The position numbers and the translations under genes were made by a program. From positions 2,929,635 to 2,993,634 of the forward strand of contig CP139021.1 in NCBI GenBank assembly GCA_034044135.1: a DNA stretch of 64,000 bases, read 5' to 3'. This stretch comes from Flammeovirgaceae bacterium SG7u.111 (GTDB lineage Bacteria > Bacteroidota > Bacteroidia > Cytophagales > Flammeovirgaceae). The notes beneath the pieces are model-generated. The model searched no databases and had not been told where the DNA came from. It worked only from the letters and a program-made list of their open reading frames with translations. Below are positions 9,056 to 19,349 of the stretch, in pieces. Position 1 is the first letter of the stretch. The number at the start of each line of letters is the position of its first letter.

Positions 9056-9508
9056 ATGGCGAAATCACAAGAAACCTTTAGCAAAAAAGAAAAAGAGAAA
9101 AAAAGACAAAAGAAGAAGCAAGAGAAGCAACAGAAAAGAGACGAGAGAAGGGCGAATGCCAAAGAAGGAGGAGGACTGGATGATATGATTGCTTATGTGG
9201 ATGAGTATGGTAACATAGTAGATACTCCTCCAGACCCTACAAAGAAGAAGAAAATAAAAGCCGAGAATATCGAGGTAGGCGTTCCTAAAATGGTAAAAGA
9301 AGAGGAAGAGGCGGTTAAGAAAGGAAGGGTAGAGTTTTTCAATACTGCAAAAGGTTTCGGATTTATAAAAGAACTAGATTCGAGAGAAAAGTTCTTCGTT
9401 CATGTAAATGGGCTTATTGACGAGATTAGGGAAGGTGATGTGGTTTCGTTCGAGCTTGAACAAGGCCTGAAAGGCTTAAATGCTGTGAGAGTGCAGCGAA
9501 CTAAATAG
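9056..9508 (+). CDS. Cold-shock domain protein with charged N-terminal extension
   Basis: A 150-residue protein. Residues 1-45 are almost entirely Lys, Glu, Arg and Gln (SKKEKEKKRQKKKQEKQQKR), likely disordered or coiled. Residues 86-148 form a cold-shock domain with the RNP1-type motif KGFGFIKE and the second motif KFFVHVNG, followed by GDVVSFELEQGLKGLNAVRV. The domain binds single-stranded nucleic acid. Extended CSD proteins of this kind occur in Bacteroidota; E. coli CspA lacks the extension. Followed at once by a strong terminator, so monocistronic. Confidence 0.88.
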   Translation: MAKSQETFSKKEKEKKRQKKKQEKQQKRDERRANAKEGGGLDDMIAYVDEYGNIVDTPPDPTKKKKIKAENIEVGVPKMVKEEEEAVKKGRVEFFNTAKGFGFIKELDSREKFFVHVNGLIDEIREGDVVSFELEQGLKGLNAVRVQRTK

Positions 9509-9534
9509 TTTGTAAATTATATCCTTACATAAGT

Positions 9535-9587
9535 AAACTCTTTCAGGAGTTCTATCGGTCAGATGGAATCCTGAAAGAGTTTTTTTA
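9535..9587 (+). terminator. Intrinsic terminator of the cold-shock gene
   Basis: A 14-bp perfect stem (9535-9548 with 9569-9582) ends in a run of seven T. Confidence 0.85.
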
Positions 9588-9681
9588 TGCCGAAAAATTA
9601 CATTCTTATTGCAATGGGTAGCAGTTTTTCTGATTTTTGTGACGACCATATAATACAACAAGTCATAAACATTAAAAAATT

Positions 9682-10875
9682 ATGCCCGGAGCACTTGACT
9701 CAGATTTTATAGTAATTGGAAATGTATCCGATACGTATTTCACCATTGACGTAGCCGATTTTTTAGGACAGCGCAGAGATATAAGCGATATAGTATCACT
9801 GAAAACTTTTGCCAACTCCGAATTTTGCCCCCGTTTCACTACTCACGACGAAGAAGATATTTCATCTATTGGGGTGACCCTTGAGGGAAAAACAGTGATT
9901 ATGGTTTCGGTGCACAGAGGAAATACAGCCACACGGAATGAGCTAGCCATGAGAAATATGGTATTGGCCCGTGCAGCAAAAGACAATGGCGCCAAAGAAG
10001 TGATTTTGGTAGAACCAGACTTGTTTTATTCGGCTCAAGATCGAGGTCCTAGAAAAGACCATGGCAACACAGGTTTTGAGAGAGAAATGGGCGATATGCA
10101 TAAGTTCAACGGGCAGCCGTTTACGGCTAGGCTTTATGCTACGTTACTTAAAGCTTCAGGCGTAGATGTGGTAGTGACTATTCATAACCATAGCAATTCT
10201 ACTCAATATGAGTTTAAAGAGGCTTTTGGCGAGAACAACTTCGTGAACCTCTACCCAGATGAAATTTTTAATTATTACATAAAAAATTCAGGTGTAGTTG
10301 ATCCTGACAAAACCATTTTGGTTGCCCCGGACAAAGGAGCTTCTAAATTCGTTACCAAACTAGCCCAATATGGCGAGTCGGATTTTCCTGTACTGATAAT
10401 GGATAAGATAAGGACTGGGGAAAGAAAAGTGCATCTTACAGTCTCGCCCGAGTCTCCGGTGCCTATTCAGTTGGTGAAAGGTAAAGATTTAGTAGTGCTT
10501 GACGATATGGTGAGAACTGGCGGAACTATTGCCGCTTGTTGCAAAGCATTAAAAGAGTACGAACCTCGTAAGATTATCTTCATGACCACGCACTTCCACG
10601 GTACGGACGAGACCCGTTTCAACTTGGCAACTCCTGTTATCTCGGAAATCATTACCACCAGTACTCTTCCTTCTATTTTGAACAGGGACAGGCAAGGGCG
10701 TTTGAGAAAGAAAATGGCTGTTTTGAAAATCAGTAAGTGGATAGCCAGCTACCTCAACCAAAGGTTGAATATTGGGAGAAATATCAATGAGCCATTTTAC
10801 ATTGAGGATATGTCGGATAAAAACCCTCGTTCTAAGGAGTTTATTGATAGGCAATGGCATATTAATGGCAAATAG
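9682..10875 (+). CDS. Ribose-phosphate pyrophosphokinase-like protein (divergent PRPP synthetase)
   Basis: A 397-residue cytosolic protein with the two-domain phosphoribosyltransferase-type fold of PRPP synthetases. The ATP-loop region shows VEPDLFYSAQDRGPR, the central strand VVVTIHNHS and ILVAPDKG correspond to the DxHxxQ and SPDxGG segments, and the PRPP-binding loop reads VVLDDMVRTGGTI. Ordinary Prs is about 310 residues with VDLHAGQIQGFF and SPDxGGVxRA; here these motifs are altered and about 80 residues are added. Expected reaction: ribose 5-phosphate plus ATP to PRPP and AMP, but this branch may have changed its substrate. Single gene. Confidence 0.75.
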   Translation: MPGALDSDFIVIGNVSDTYFTIDVADFLGQRRDISDIVSLKTFANSEFCPRFTTHDEEDISSIGVTLEGKTVIMVSVHRGNTATRNELAMRNMVLARAAKDNGAKEVILVEPDLFYSAQDRGPRKDHGNTGFEREMGDMHKFNGQPFTARLYATLLKASGVDVVVTIHNHSNSTQYEFKEAFGENNFVNLYPDEIFNYYIKNSGVVDPDKTILVAPDKGASKFVTKLAQYGESDFPVLIMDKIRTGERKVHLTVSPESPVPIQLVKGKDLVVLDDMVRTGGTIAACCKALKEYEPRKIIFMTTHFHGTDETRFNLATPVISEIITTSTLPSILNRDRQGRLRKKMAVLKISKWIASYLNQRLNIGRNINEPFYIEDMSDKNPRSKEFIDRQWHINGK

Positions 10876-10962
10876 ACAATATTTTTTCTAAACTTTATAA
10901 TCAGCTTGGTTGTTAATGTTCTTTGATTTAAAAAGCATTATTTAACCAAGCTGATTTTAGTT

Positions 10963-11514
10963 ATGAAAAAGCATTTGTTATTCCTTTCTGTGTTTTTTGT
11001 TACCCTTTTTGCGCAAGCCCAACCCAAGTCTGCCAAGCTGGACAAAAGCCCTTTAGATGTAGCCTACTATCCCGTGAATTTTGCTCACGACCGCAAAGCT
11101 GGAGATGAAGCCATTGTAAAAGTTTATTATAGCCGTCCTTTCAAAAAGGATAGAGAGGTTTTTGGAAATTTGATTTCTTACGGCAAAGTATGGAGAGTTG
11201 GAGCAAACGAAGCTGCAGAAATCAAGTTCTTTAAAGACGTGAAAATAGGAGGCAAAACCTTAAAAGCTGGAACGTATTCTCTTTTTGCCATTCCTGAAAA
11301 AGACAAGTGGACAATTATTTTCAGTACCGACCTAGATTATTGGGGCGCATATCGCTACAAAGAAGAAAACGATGTGCTCAGGGCTGAAGCGGAGACCATG
11401 GAAAATTCATCATCATTAGAAAACTTTACCATCGCTTTCGAGAAAGAAGGAGAGGGTGCGGTGATGTATTTTGGTTGGGATAAAACCTTGGCAAAATTAC
11501 CGATCGAGTTTTAG
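10963..11514 (+). CDS. DUF2911 exported protein
   Basis: A 183-residue protein with a Sec signal (MKKHLLFLSVFFVTLFAQAQ). The mature part carries the DUF2911 pattern: VKVYYSRPFKKDREVFG, YGKVWRVGANEAAEIKF, KAGTYSLFAIPEKDKWTIIF and a final MYFGWDKT. The family is abundant in Bacteroidota and other phyla and has no known activity; the fold is expected to be a beta-sandwich. Followed by a terminator shared with the epimerase gene. Confidence 0.85.
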   Translation: MKKHLLFLSVFFVTLFAQAQPKSAKLDKSPLDVAYYPVNFAHDRKAGDEAIVKVYYSRPFKKDREVFGNLISYGKVWRVGANEAAEIKFFKDVKIGGKTLKAGTYSLFAIPEKDKWTIIFSTDLDYWGAYRYKEENDVLRAEAETMENSSSLENFTIAFEKEGEGAVMYFGWDKTLAKLPIEF

Positions 11515-11534
11515 ATTGTTTTTCATTTCTACTG

Positions 11535-11568
11535 AAGGCTGCTTGATGTTCATCAAGCAGCCTTTTTT
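11535..11568. terminator. Terminator between convergent genes
   Basis: A 13-bp stem (11535-11547 with 11552-11564, loop GTTC) followed by T6 on the plus strand. The T run overlaps the last bases of the minus-strand epimerase gene. Confidence 0.85.
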
Positions 11569-12580
11569 ATTTTCTCAAGCTCACACCAGTTCCATTTTTA
11601 TCTGCATAAATAATCTCTCCATTATTGAAGCGAACCCCATCGGCAATGTCTGCTTTGAGAAGGAGCGGGCCGTCGGCATCGATGAAATCGAGTAGGGGAG
11701 CTAGCTGGGCAACGGCTGAAACCCCCACGGTCGATTCGGTCATGCAGCCCGCCATTACTTTCATGCCAAGGCCGCGGGCTTCTTTTATCATGCCGAGGGC
11801 GGTGGTAAGCCCGCCGCACTTCGTAAGCTTGATATTTACCCCGTGGAAACTACCTGCGCAATTGGCTACATCTTCGGGCAAGATGCAGCTCTCGTCGGCT
11901 AGGCAGGGCAATGCGCTGTGCTTAAAAACTTCTTTCATGCCTTCCGTGTTAGCCGCTTTGAGCGGCTGCTCCAAAAATTCCACGCCCAGCTGTTTCATTT
12001 CTTCCGAAAAACGGATGGCCTGTTCAGCTTCCCAAGCGCAGTTGGCATCTATGCGGAAAATGGCATCGGTATGCTTTCGTAGGGCTTTCACTATCTCCAA
12101 ATCATGTTCCGTGCCCAGTTTTATTTTGTAGAGAGGCCAGGGCATGGCTTTCATTTTTTCAATCATTCTTTCCACCTCGTCTATGCCCAGTGTATAATTG
12201 GTCATGGGCTTTTTAGTCGCATCTAATTCCCATATTTCATAAAGAGGCTTTCCGAGCTTTTTCCCATACCAGTCCCATGCGGCAATATCGAGTGCGCACT
12301 GGGCAAAAGAGTGTCCTTTCAGTACTTCGTTCATTTGCTCCCATAAGGCTTGCGGAGTTTCTGGGAATTCGGAGGGCAACTGCTTTGCAGCCTCTTCCAG
12401 AGCATTCCAGTTTTCTTGGCGGGGCACATTGTAGTACGTACTAGCCGTGGCTTCGCCATAGCCGATAACTCCGTCATGTTCAAGTTCCACCACCAACGTT
12501 TCCTGCACATCGCGGGCGCTATGTGCTATACGGAAGGTATTTTTAAGCCTAAGGTCGAATTTGTGAAGAGTGAGTTTCAT
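11567..12580 (-). CDS. Dipeptide epimerase (L-Ala-D/L-Glu epimerase type), enolase superfamily
   Basis: A 337-residue protein. N-terminal capping domain residues 1-115, then the TIM barrel. Visible catalytic set: KIK at K152/K154, metal ligands D178 (RIDAN), E204 (LEQP) and D229 (ADES), and the second-base Lys at K251/K254 (IKLTKCGG); the C-terminal GCMTESTVG stretch carries the substrate-binding DxD/CMxE-type region. This is the layout of muconate-lactonising-enzyme-subgroup dipeptide epimerases, which recycle murein peptides. Specificity among dipeptides cannot be told from sequence alone. Confidence 0.85.
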   Translation of the reverse strand: MKLTLHKFDLRLKNTFRIAHSARDVQETLVVELEHDGVIGYGEATASTYYNVPRQENWNALEEAAKQLPSEFPETPQALWEQMNEVLKGHSFAQCALDIAAWDWYGKKLGKPLYEIWELDATKKPMTNYTLGIDEVERMIEKMKAMPWPLYKIKLGTEHDLEIVKALRKHTDAIFRIDANCAWEAEQAIRFSEEMKQLGVEFLEQPLKAANTEGMKEVFKHSALPCLADESCILPEDVANCAGSFHGVNIKLTKCGGLTTALGMIKEARGLGMKVMAGCMTESTVGVSAVAQLAPLLDFIDADGPLLLKADIADGVRFNNGEIIYADKNGTGVSLRK

Positions 12581-12799
12581 TGCGTGGTTGGTTTTAAGCA
12601 GTTATTCAGAGTGCTTTGTGATCAAGGTTTTATGTTGGAGACAAGATTATCTAATTGTACCCATTTTTGATAAATACCTTATATGGATGAAATTGAAAAT
12701 TATCATGAGACTGATAATAAGTTTAAACATACTTCTATGTAATCAAAATTCAAGTGTTATCTTTGTTAAATAAAACATAATTATTAATAAGTGTAAGAA

Positions 12800-13831
12800 A
12801 TGACAAATTTGAAAACCTTAATATTTACAACAATTATAATCTTTTTTGGTTTGTGCTCTGTAACAGCTCAAGATAATCCTCCAACAGTGGGATGGAGTTT
12901 TAGAACAAACTCTGGTAATACAGATTACCATCATTTCACAAGAAATAAAGCTGGAAGTGCCGCTGTCTATATCAATCAAGTATCTACAGGTCCAATTTTA
13001 AGATTATCTAGTGGGACTGCGACTGCAAACCAAGGAGTGAAATTTACATTTGAAAGTAATGGCTATTTAGGTATTGGGGCAGATATAGTAACTGAAAAAC
13101 TGGTACTATATAAAGCAGATGGAACTCCTGTGAAAACCCAATATGGAAACTTAAGTACTGGTATTAGTGCAACCGATGGGTTTGTGGTTGGAATTGAATC
13201 TCTAGGTAATGGTATTATTTGGAATCGAGAGAATACCTTTATTAAGTTTGGTACTAATTCAGCTGAAAGAATGAGAATTCACGAAGATGGGTTAATAGAT
13301 ATATATGGAAACATACAGTCAAATGGATATAAGACTATTGAAAATAATACGGATTATCATCATTTTACGAGAAATAACTCAGGAGGTGCTGCTGTTTATA
13401 TCAATCAAGTATCATCGGGTCCTATTTTAAGGTTATCTAGTGGAACTGAAACAGCTAATCAGGGAGTAAGGTTTACTGTTGCCAATAATGGAGCTGTTGG
13501 TATTGGAACTTTAACACTTGAGGATTATATGCTTTCAGTAAATGGGAAGATAAGGGCGAAACAGATAAAGGTTGAAACAGGTTGGTCTGATTTTGTATTT
13601 GAAGAAGATTATAATTTGAGAAGTATAAAAGATGTAGAGTCGTTTATAAAGAAAAACCAGCATTTACCCGATATTCCTTCAGCAAAAGAGGTCGAAGAAA
13701 ACGGTGTTAACCTTGGAGAGATGGATTCTAAGCTTTTGCAAAAAATTGAAGAATTAACACTATATATTATTGAGCAAAACAAGAGAATTGAAAAACTGGA
13801 GAGGAAATTAGAAGGAAACGATATAAAGTAG
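12800..13831 (+). CDS. Secreted tail-fibre-like protein with internal duplication and coiled-coil end
   Basis: A 343-residue protein with a Sec signal ending at TAQ. Residues 40-93 and 183-236 are two copies of the same block (NTDYHHFTRN ... VYINQVS ... GPILRLSSGT ... ANQGV ... GIG). The C-terminus has VNGKIRAKQIKVE, then DYNLRSIKDVESFIKKNQHLPDIPS and a coiled coil (LLQKIEELTLYIIEQNKRIEKLERKLE, residues about 310-338). This ending is common in Bacteroidota surface proteins that look like phage tail fibres. Base composition is lower in GC than the neighbours. Role on the cell surface is inferred. Confidence 0.7.
   Translation: MTNLKTLIFTTIIIFFGLCSVTAQDNPPTVGWSFRTNSGNTDYHHFTRNKAGSAAVYINQVSTGPILRLSSGTATANQGVKFTFESNGYLGIGADIVTEKLVLYKADGTPVKTQYGNLSTGISATDGFVVGIESLGNGIIWNRENTFIKFGTNSAERMRIHEDGLIDIYGNIQSNGYKTIENNTDYHHFTRNNSGGAAVYINQVSSGPILRLSSGTETANQGVRFTVANNGAVGIGTLTLEDYMLSVNGKIRAKQIKVETGWSDFVFEEDYNLRSIKDVESFIKKNQHLPDIPSAKEVEENGVNLGEMDSKLLQKIEELTLYIIEQNKRIEKLERKLEGNDIK
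12917..13078 (+). repeat. Internal coding repeat, copy 1 (54 codons)
   Basis: Encodes the first copy of the NTDYHHFTRN to GIG block; about four fifths of residues are shared with copy 2 at 13346-13507. Confidence 0.85.
13346..13507 (+). repeat. Internal coding repeat, copy 2 (54 codons)
   Basis: Same length as copy 1 with no insertion or deletion; starts at NTDYHHFTRN and ends at GIG. Confidence 0.85.
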
Positions 13832-13929
13832 TTAAGTCCTATTTGTGGTGATACCATTATTTAGATTTTAATCAAAAATAAGAACCTCAAATAAAATATT
13901 TTACTTGAGGTTCTTAAAAAAACTCCATA

Positions 13930-15397
<1,468 letters not shown>

Positions 15398-15419
15398 AAA
15401 TACTTTTTAACTTTCTTGC

Positions 15420-16481
15420 ATGGCTCAAAACAAAAACGCACTCATTCGCTATAAAACAATTGACAAATGCTTGCAAAACCGCTACCGTGAATGGACACTG
15501 GACGACCTGATAGAAGCTTGTTCCGAAGCGTTGTATGAATACGAAGGCAGAGAAGTGAATGTGAGCAGGCGAAGCATACAGCTAGATATTCAACTGATGC
15601 GAAGCGATAAGCTGGGATACAATGCACCTATTGTGGTGTACAATAAAAAGTATTATCGTTACGAGGACGAAAACTACTCCATCACCAATATTCCCCTTAC
15701 CGAAAATGACATGAACGTCCTTTCCGAAACGGTGGAGATGCTTAAGCAATTCAAGGATTTTTCCCTGTTTTCGGAGCTGGGTGGTATTATCCAACGGCTA
15801 GAGGACAAAGTGCATACGGAAAAAACAAAGCAGTCTTCCATTATCCACTTAGATAAAAACGAGAACCTCAAAGGGTTGGAATACCTCGATGTGTTGTACC
15901 AAGCCATTTTGAAAGAACTGTGCCTAACGATTACCTACCAATCGTTCAAAGCTCGAAATCCTTCTGATCTCACCTTTCATCCTTATATTCTAAAAGAATT
16001 CAATAACCGTTGGTTTGTGGTGGGAAGGAAAGAGACAGAGTCGCCCATATTAACCTTGGCGCTCGACCGAATTTCTAAGATCGCTTACAACCTGAATGTT
16101 CCCTACCTAAAAGAAGATTTTCATGGGGACGAGTATTATAAAAATACGGTAGGGGTCACCGTGCTGAACGATGAACAGTTGAAAGAAGTCGAGCTCAAAC
16201 TAGATAAACAAAATGCGCCCTATGTACTCACCAAGCCCTTGCACCATTCTCAGGAAACGGTGGAAGAACTACCTGATGGGAGTGTGGTCATAAAAGTAAA
16301 AGTACACTTGAACTTTGAGTTTGAAAGACTTGTGCTTGGATTTGGGCAGTCCATAGAAGTGTTGAAGCCAAATCAACTAAGGAGGAAAATGAAGTATATT
16401 CTTTCTCGAGCTTTGGAAAAGTATGTAAACAATAAAAAAGAACACCCTTCCTCAAATAGGCAGGGAAGGGTGGGGAATTGA
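15420..16481 (+). CDS. WYL-domain transcriptional regulator
   Basis: A 353-residue protein. Residues 1-70 form a winged-helix DNA-binding part (RYKTIDKCLQNRYREWTLDDLIEACSEAL). Residues 145-225 carry the WYL domain: ITYQSFKARNPSDLTFHPYILKEF followed by NNRWFVVGRKE and LALDRISKI, where WFVVGR stands in the place of the WYL-type motif. A C-terminal WCX-like extension follows. WYL regulators sense nucleotides or nucleic-acid ligands and often control DNA damage, defence or RNA repair genes. Its divergent position suggests control of rtcB, as RtcR does in enterobacteria by a different protein family. Ligand unknown. Confidence 0.88.
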   Translation: MAQNKNALIRYKTIDKCLQNRYREWTLDDLIEACSEALYEYEGREVNVSRRSIQLDIQLMRSDKLGYNAPIVVYNKKYYRYEDENYSITNIPLTENDMNVLSETVEMLKQFKDFSLFSELGGIIQRLEDKVHTEKTKQSSIIHLDKNENLKGLEYLDVLYQAILKELCLTITYQSFKARNPSDLTFHPYILKEFNNRWFVVGRKETESPILTLALDRISKIAYNLNVPYLKEDFHGDEYYKNTVGVTVLNDEQLKEVELKLDKQNAPYVLTKPLHHSQETVEELPDGSVVIKVKVHLNFEFERLVLGFGQSIEVLKPNQLRRKMKYILSRALEKYVNNKKEHPSSNRQGRVGN

Positions 16482-16505
16482 CACTAAAAAAAATACATGG
16501 GATTC

Positions 16506-18764
16506 CTACCTCAAATCCACCGAAACCGAAACAAAGAAACTTCTCCCCGGGGCATAAATCGCATTTGGCGTTCCTCTCACCGAGCGGTTAAGGTGTTCGT
16601 AATATGTCTTGTCGAAGAGGTTTTGGACACCCGCCGTGGCTTGGATTGATTTGCTGAACTGGTAGTTGATCTTTGCGTCCAGCAAATTGAAAGCAGGGGT
16701 GACGGTTTCCCCGTACTCTTCCGAGATGCGGTTTTGCGCCATCACGTAGCGGTACGAAAGTTCTGGAACAAGTTTGCCTTCCAAGAAATTGGCAAAAAGT
16801 ACATACCTGATGTCCATCGGGGCGATTTCTGGCAAAGGTTCGTCTCTTGACAAATCTTGGGCATAAGTATAAGCAAAACTCAGCTGCTGCTGAAAAGCTC
16901 CAATAAGATGTTGCGACCAAGAAATTTCAAAGCCAGTTTTAAATGCTTCCGAAAGGTTGATAAACCTTCTCACGCCTGGGCTAGTAGGGAGCAGGGGGCT
17001 GAGTGTAGTATCAATACTGGAGGAAATGAAATCTTGTAGGTACGAGGCAAACAGGTCTAGTTTGATTTGGGTATCGGTATTTTTATACCCAAAACTGATA
17101 TCCAATTGGTTATTTACCTCTGGCAGAATATCGGGGTTGCCGAGCATCTCATATGGGTCATTGCCAACAGGGAAGAAATTGATATATCGCTCAGCAATGC
17201 TGCCGCTCCTTTGTGCGCGAGCCAACCAAGTGCCTACAGAAAACCCTTTGCCAAGATCGTAGATTGCTCCAAGGCTCAGACTAGGGTTGACTTGGTTAGT
17301 GGCATTTATCTCATTTGCCCCTTCAAATTTGGACTGGATATCAGTAGCTTTCGCATTGTTGTATTCGAGCCTTCCTGAGAACACAAATTGGGTGTTGCCT
17401 TTTCCAAAGTGATATTCGGCAAACCCACTCATTCTTTTGATCTGGCTATTTTGCCAGGCGTTATCTTGTACGGTTTTCCCTTTGTTTGGTCCCATCAAAA
17501 AGCTTCTTTCTCTTTTACCATCCGCACTTTCTATTCTTGCATCGGCTCCAGCATAGAGCGAGCCGTTATCAAAATGCCATGTCCCTTCGGTTCTTCCACC
17601 ATAGTTTTTCGTTTTGGCAGAGGTGGATGCATCTACCATTCTAGGATCTAGGTTTTTGTCAAAGTTGTCCATCAAATGATCTACAATTGTTTCATATACC
17701 GAAGTTTTCCATGTGCTTAATTTCCTATCGGAAAAATTGATTTGATGGGAAGTATTGAACAGCCAAGTATCGTCACTGCGAAGGTCCATGGGGAGGGCAG
17801 GGAATTCAACATCTTTAGCCTTGTTTTTTGTTGCAGAGAAAGTCAGCGTTTGGTTGGGGGTGAGCTTGACGCCTAGGTTTGCCCCAAAACTATTCCGCAT
17901 GAAGTTAGCAGGAACAGCTTCCCCGTTTCCATCTTGGTAATCGTTTCCCTTGGCAAATGCACCAAATAGGCTCAGGTCAATTACCTTGTTTCTTGCGCCA
18001 GCCATTGCTTCTGTTCGGAAAATATCCCCATTGCTTTCATAGCTTCCGCTTACCCTGCCATAGCCTCTGGGTTGGGTACTGAAGCTTGGTAAATTTGTCT
18101 TGAAATTGATAGTGCCGCCAAGTGCATTTCCAAACCGAAGGGAATGTGGCCCTTTATAAATATCGATGCCCTCCATCATGTTGGGGGAAACTTGGCTTAT
18201 GGGCGGATCCATGCGGTTGGGGCAAGCAGCCGAAGCTGTTTGGCATCCGTCAATTACAATGTTCAATTGATCGTATTTGAATCCCCTAAACACAGGGTCA
18301 AAACCATAGTTTCCACTTTTGCGGATACTGTTGAACGCAGGGAGTTGGTTCAAGAGAGCCGCTGCATCGTGGGCGGCTTTATCTTGGTAGTCGATGGCGA
18401 GCGATTGTTTTTGATCTGCACTAGCGTGGAGGGCTATCACCGTGACGGGCAAAGTCTGGAATATGCGTGGTTCTTTTTTGTAAACCCCAGTGTTAATTGC
18501 CTCTTTAATTGTTACAGCCTCCAATGTCCATTTGCCATAGGAAATATGTGAAAGACTCATGCTTGTTTCTTCTTGGTAGTGAAAGGAAATGATTCCGTCT
18601 TCACTAGAAATCCCCTTTTGCGTACCATAGCTAAATGTTGCCCCATTGATCGGTTTTCCCGATTGGGCATCCAATAACTTGATGTTTGTGTTTTCTCCTT
18701 GAAAGGCAAATGAATAGAACGGCAGCGCCAGTGCCATTAAAAATGTGGCTAAATATATTTTCAT
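16506..18764 (-). CDS. TonB-dependent receptor with OprC-like copper-binding motifs
   Basis: A 752-residue outer-membrane receptor. Signal peptide residues 1-20, a CarboxypepD-like/CnaB domain (residues 25-90), a plug domain (about 120-225) with GYGFDPVFRGF-type and LRFGNALGGTINF elements, and a beta-barrel ending in a TonB-receptor-style strand. Two features match the copper importer OprC of Pseudomonas: CPNRM (C181, M185) followed by DPP in the plug, and DHLMD (H363, M365) in the barrel; in OprC the metal is held by a CxxxM and HxM pair about 180 residues apart, and here the spacing is 182. Function as a copper importer is therefore likely. Upstream lies a Cys-rich protein on the same strand. 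Confidence 0.85.
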   Translation of the reverse strand: MKIYLATFLMALALPFYSFAFQGENTNIKLLDAQSGKPINGATFSYGTQKGISSEDGIISFHYQEETSMSLSHISYGKWTLEAVTIKEAINTGVYKKEPRIFQTLPVTVIALHASADQKQSLAIDYQDKAAHDAAALLNQLPAFNSIRKSGNYGFDPVFRGFKYDQLNIVIDGCQTASAACPNRMDPPISQVSPNMMEGIDIYKGPHSLRFGNALGGTINFKTNLPSFSTQPRGYGRVSGSYESNGDIFRTEAMAGARNKVIDLSLFGAFAKGNDYQDGNGEAVPANFMRNSFGANLGVKLTPNQTLTFSATKNKAKDVEFPALPMDLRSDDTWLFNTSHQINFSDRKLSTWKTSVYETIVDHLMDNFDKNLDPRMVDASTSAKTKNYGGRTEGTWHFDNGSLYAGADARIESADGKRERSFLMGPNKGKTVQDNAWQNSQIKRMSGFAEYHFGKGNTQFVFSGRLEYNNAKATDIQSKFEGANEINATNQVNPSLSLGAIYDLGKGFSVGTWLARAQRSGSIAERYINFFPVGNDPYEMLGNPDILPEVNNQLDISFGYKNTDTQIKLDLFASYLQDFISSSIDTTLSPLLPTSPGVRRFINLSEAFKTGFEISWSQHLIGAFQQQLSFAYTYAQDLSRDEPLPEIAPMDIRYVLFANFLEGKLVPELSYRYVMAQNRISEEYGETVTPAFNLLDAKINYQFSKSIQATAGVQNLFDKTYYEHLNRSVRGTPNAIYAPGRSFFVSVSVDLR

Positions 18765-18855
18765 GGTTCTTAAAAATCTTGTTGAAAAAAAGTAGCCACA
18801 GCCAATGCTTTCAACTGAAAACTTGGTAGTAGCTTAGATAAAAATAATATGTCTG

Positions 18856-19236
18856 TTAACAGAATTGAGGAGGATGGAAAATTGAATAAAGGTGAGATGA
18901 AAGCCCATTTTCCGCGAAAGAAAAATACCTTAGACTGCTTTCTTTACAAGAAGTTTTTTCTAGCTCGATAAAATGCACAAAACCGATGGGGTATTTTTCA
19001 AAATCGACAAAAAAGCTCAGCTTTCCCGGTTTGGAAGCTTCTTCCTTGATTTCTTTTTTGAGCTGGCAAGTACCTTGGCATGTGTTGATTACCCTGTCCC
19101 GTTGTTGGCAAAGTACTTTCATGTAGTAGCTTTTCATCAGTTGGTACTTCACCAAAGGCGCAACGGGACGAAGCATGCCAAGGAAGTAGCATATAAGCAG
19201 AAAAACTACCGAAAAAAGTTTGAGTTGATACCACAT
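18856..19236 (-). CDS. Small Cys-rich membrane-anchored protein associated with copper receptor
   Basis: I start at the ATG at 19236 (126 residues); the frame continues 4 codons to a TTG. A hydrophobic N-terminus (LFSVVFLLICYFLGML) serves as a signal or anchor. The next part contains C43, C53 and C57 in the pattern VLCQQ ... NTCQGTCQLKKEI, which is a recurring small-protein motif in Bacteroidota (LCxN ... CxGxCxLxK). The remainder has few features. It is upstream of the copper-type TonB receptor on the same strand, 91 bp before its start, and likely co-transcribed. A role in metal binding or thiol chemistry is inference. Confidence 0.6.
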   Translation of the reverse strand: MWYQLKLFSVVFLLICYFLGMLRPVAPLVKYQLMKSYYMKVLCQQRDRVINTCQGTCQLKKEIKEEASKPGKLSFFVDFEKYPIGFVHFIELEKTSCKESSLRYFSFAENGLSSHLYSIFHPPQFC

Positions 19237-19292
19237 TTTGTTGTGCAAATCCCTTTAGCGCAAAGCTATTGAGCTTAGGGTGCACAACAAAA
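19236..19292 (-). promoter_or_regulatory. Leader hairpin or operator at the start of the Cys-rich gene
   Basis: A perfect 12-bp inverted repeat (19236-19247 with 19281-19292) abuts the start codon, and the 33-nt spacer contains a second partial pairing (CCCTAAGC with GCTAAAGGG on the minus strand). It could be a translation-control hairpin or an operator for a metal regulator. Confidence 0.5.
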
Positions 19293-19349
19293 AGATAAAT
19301 CTAGTTTGAATAGGACGTTTTACTTGTTCTTTGTGGTAAAACAGTGTTT

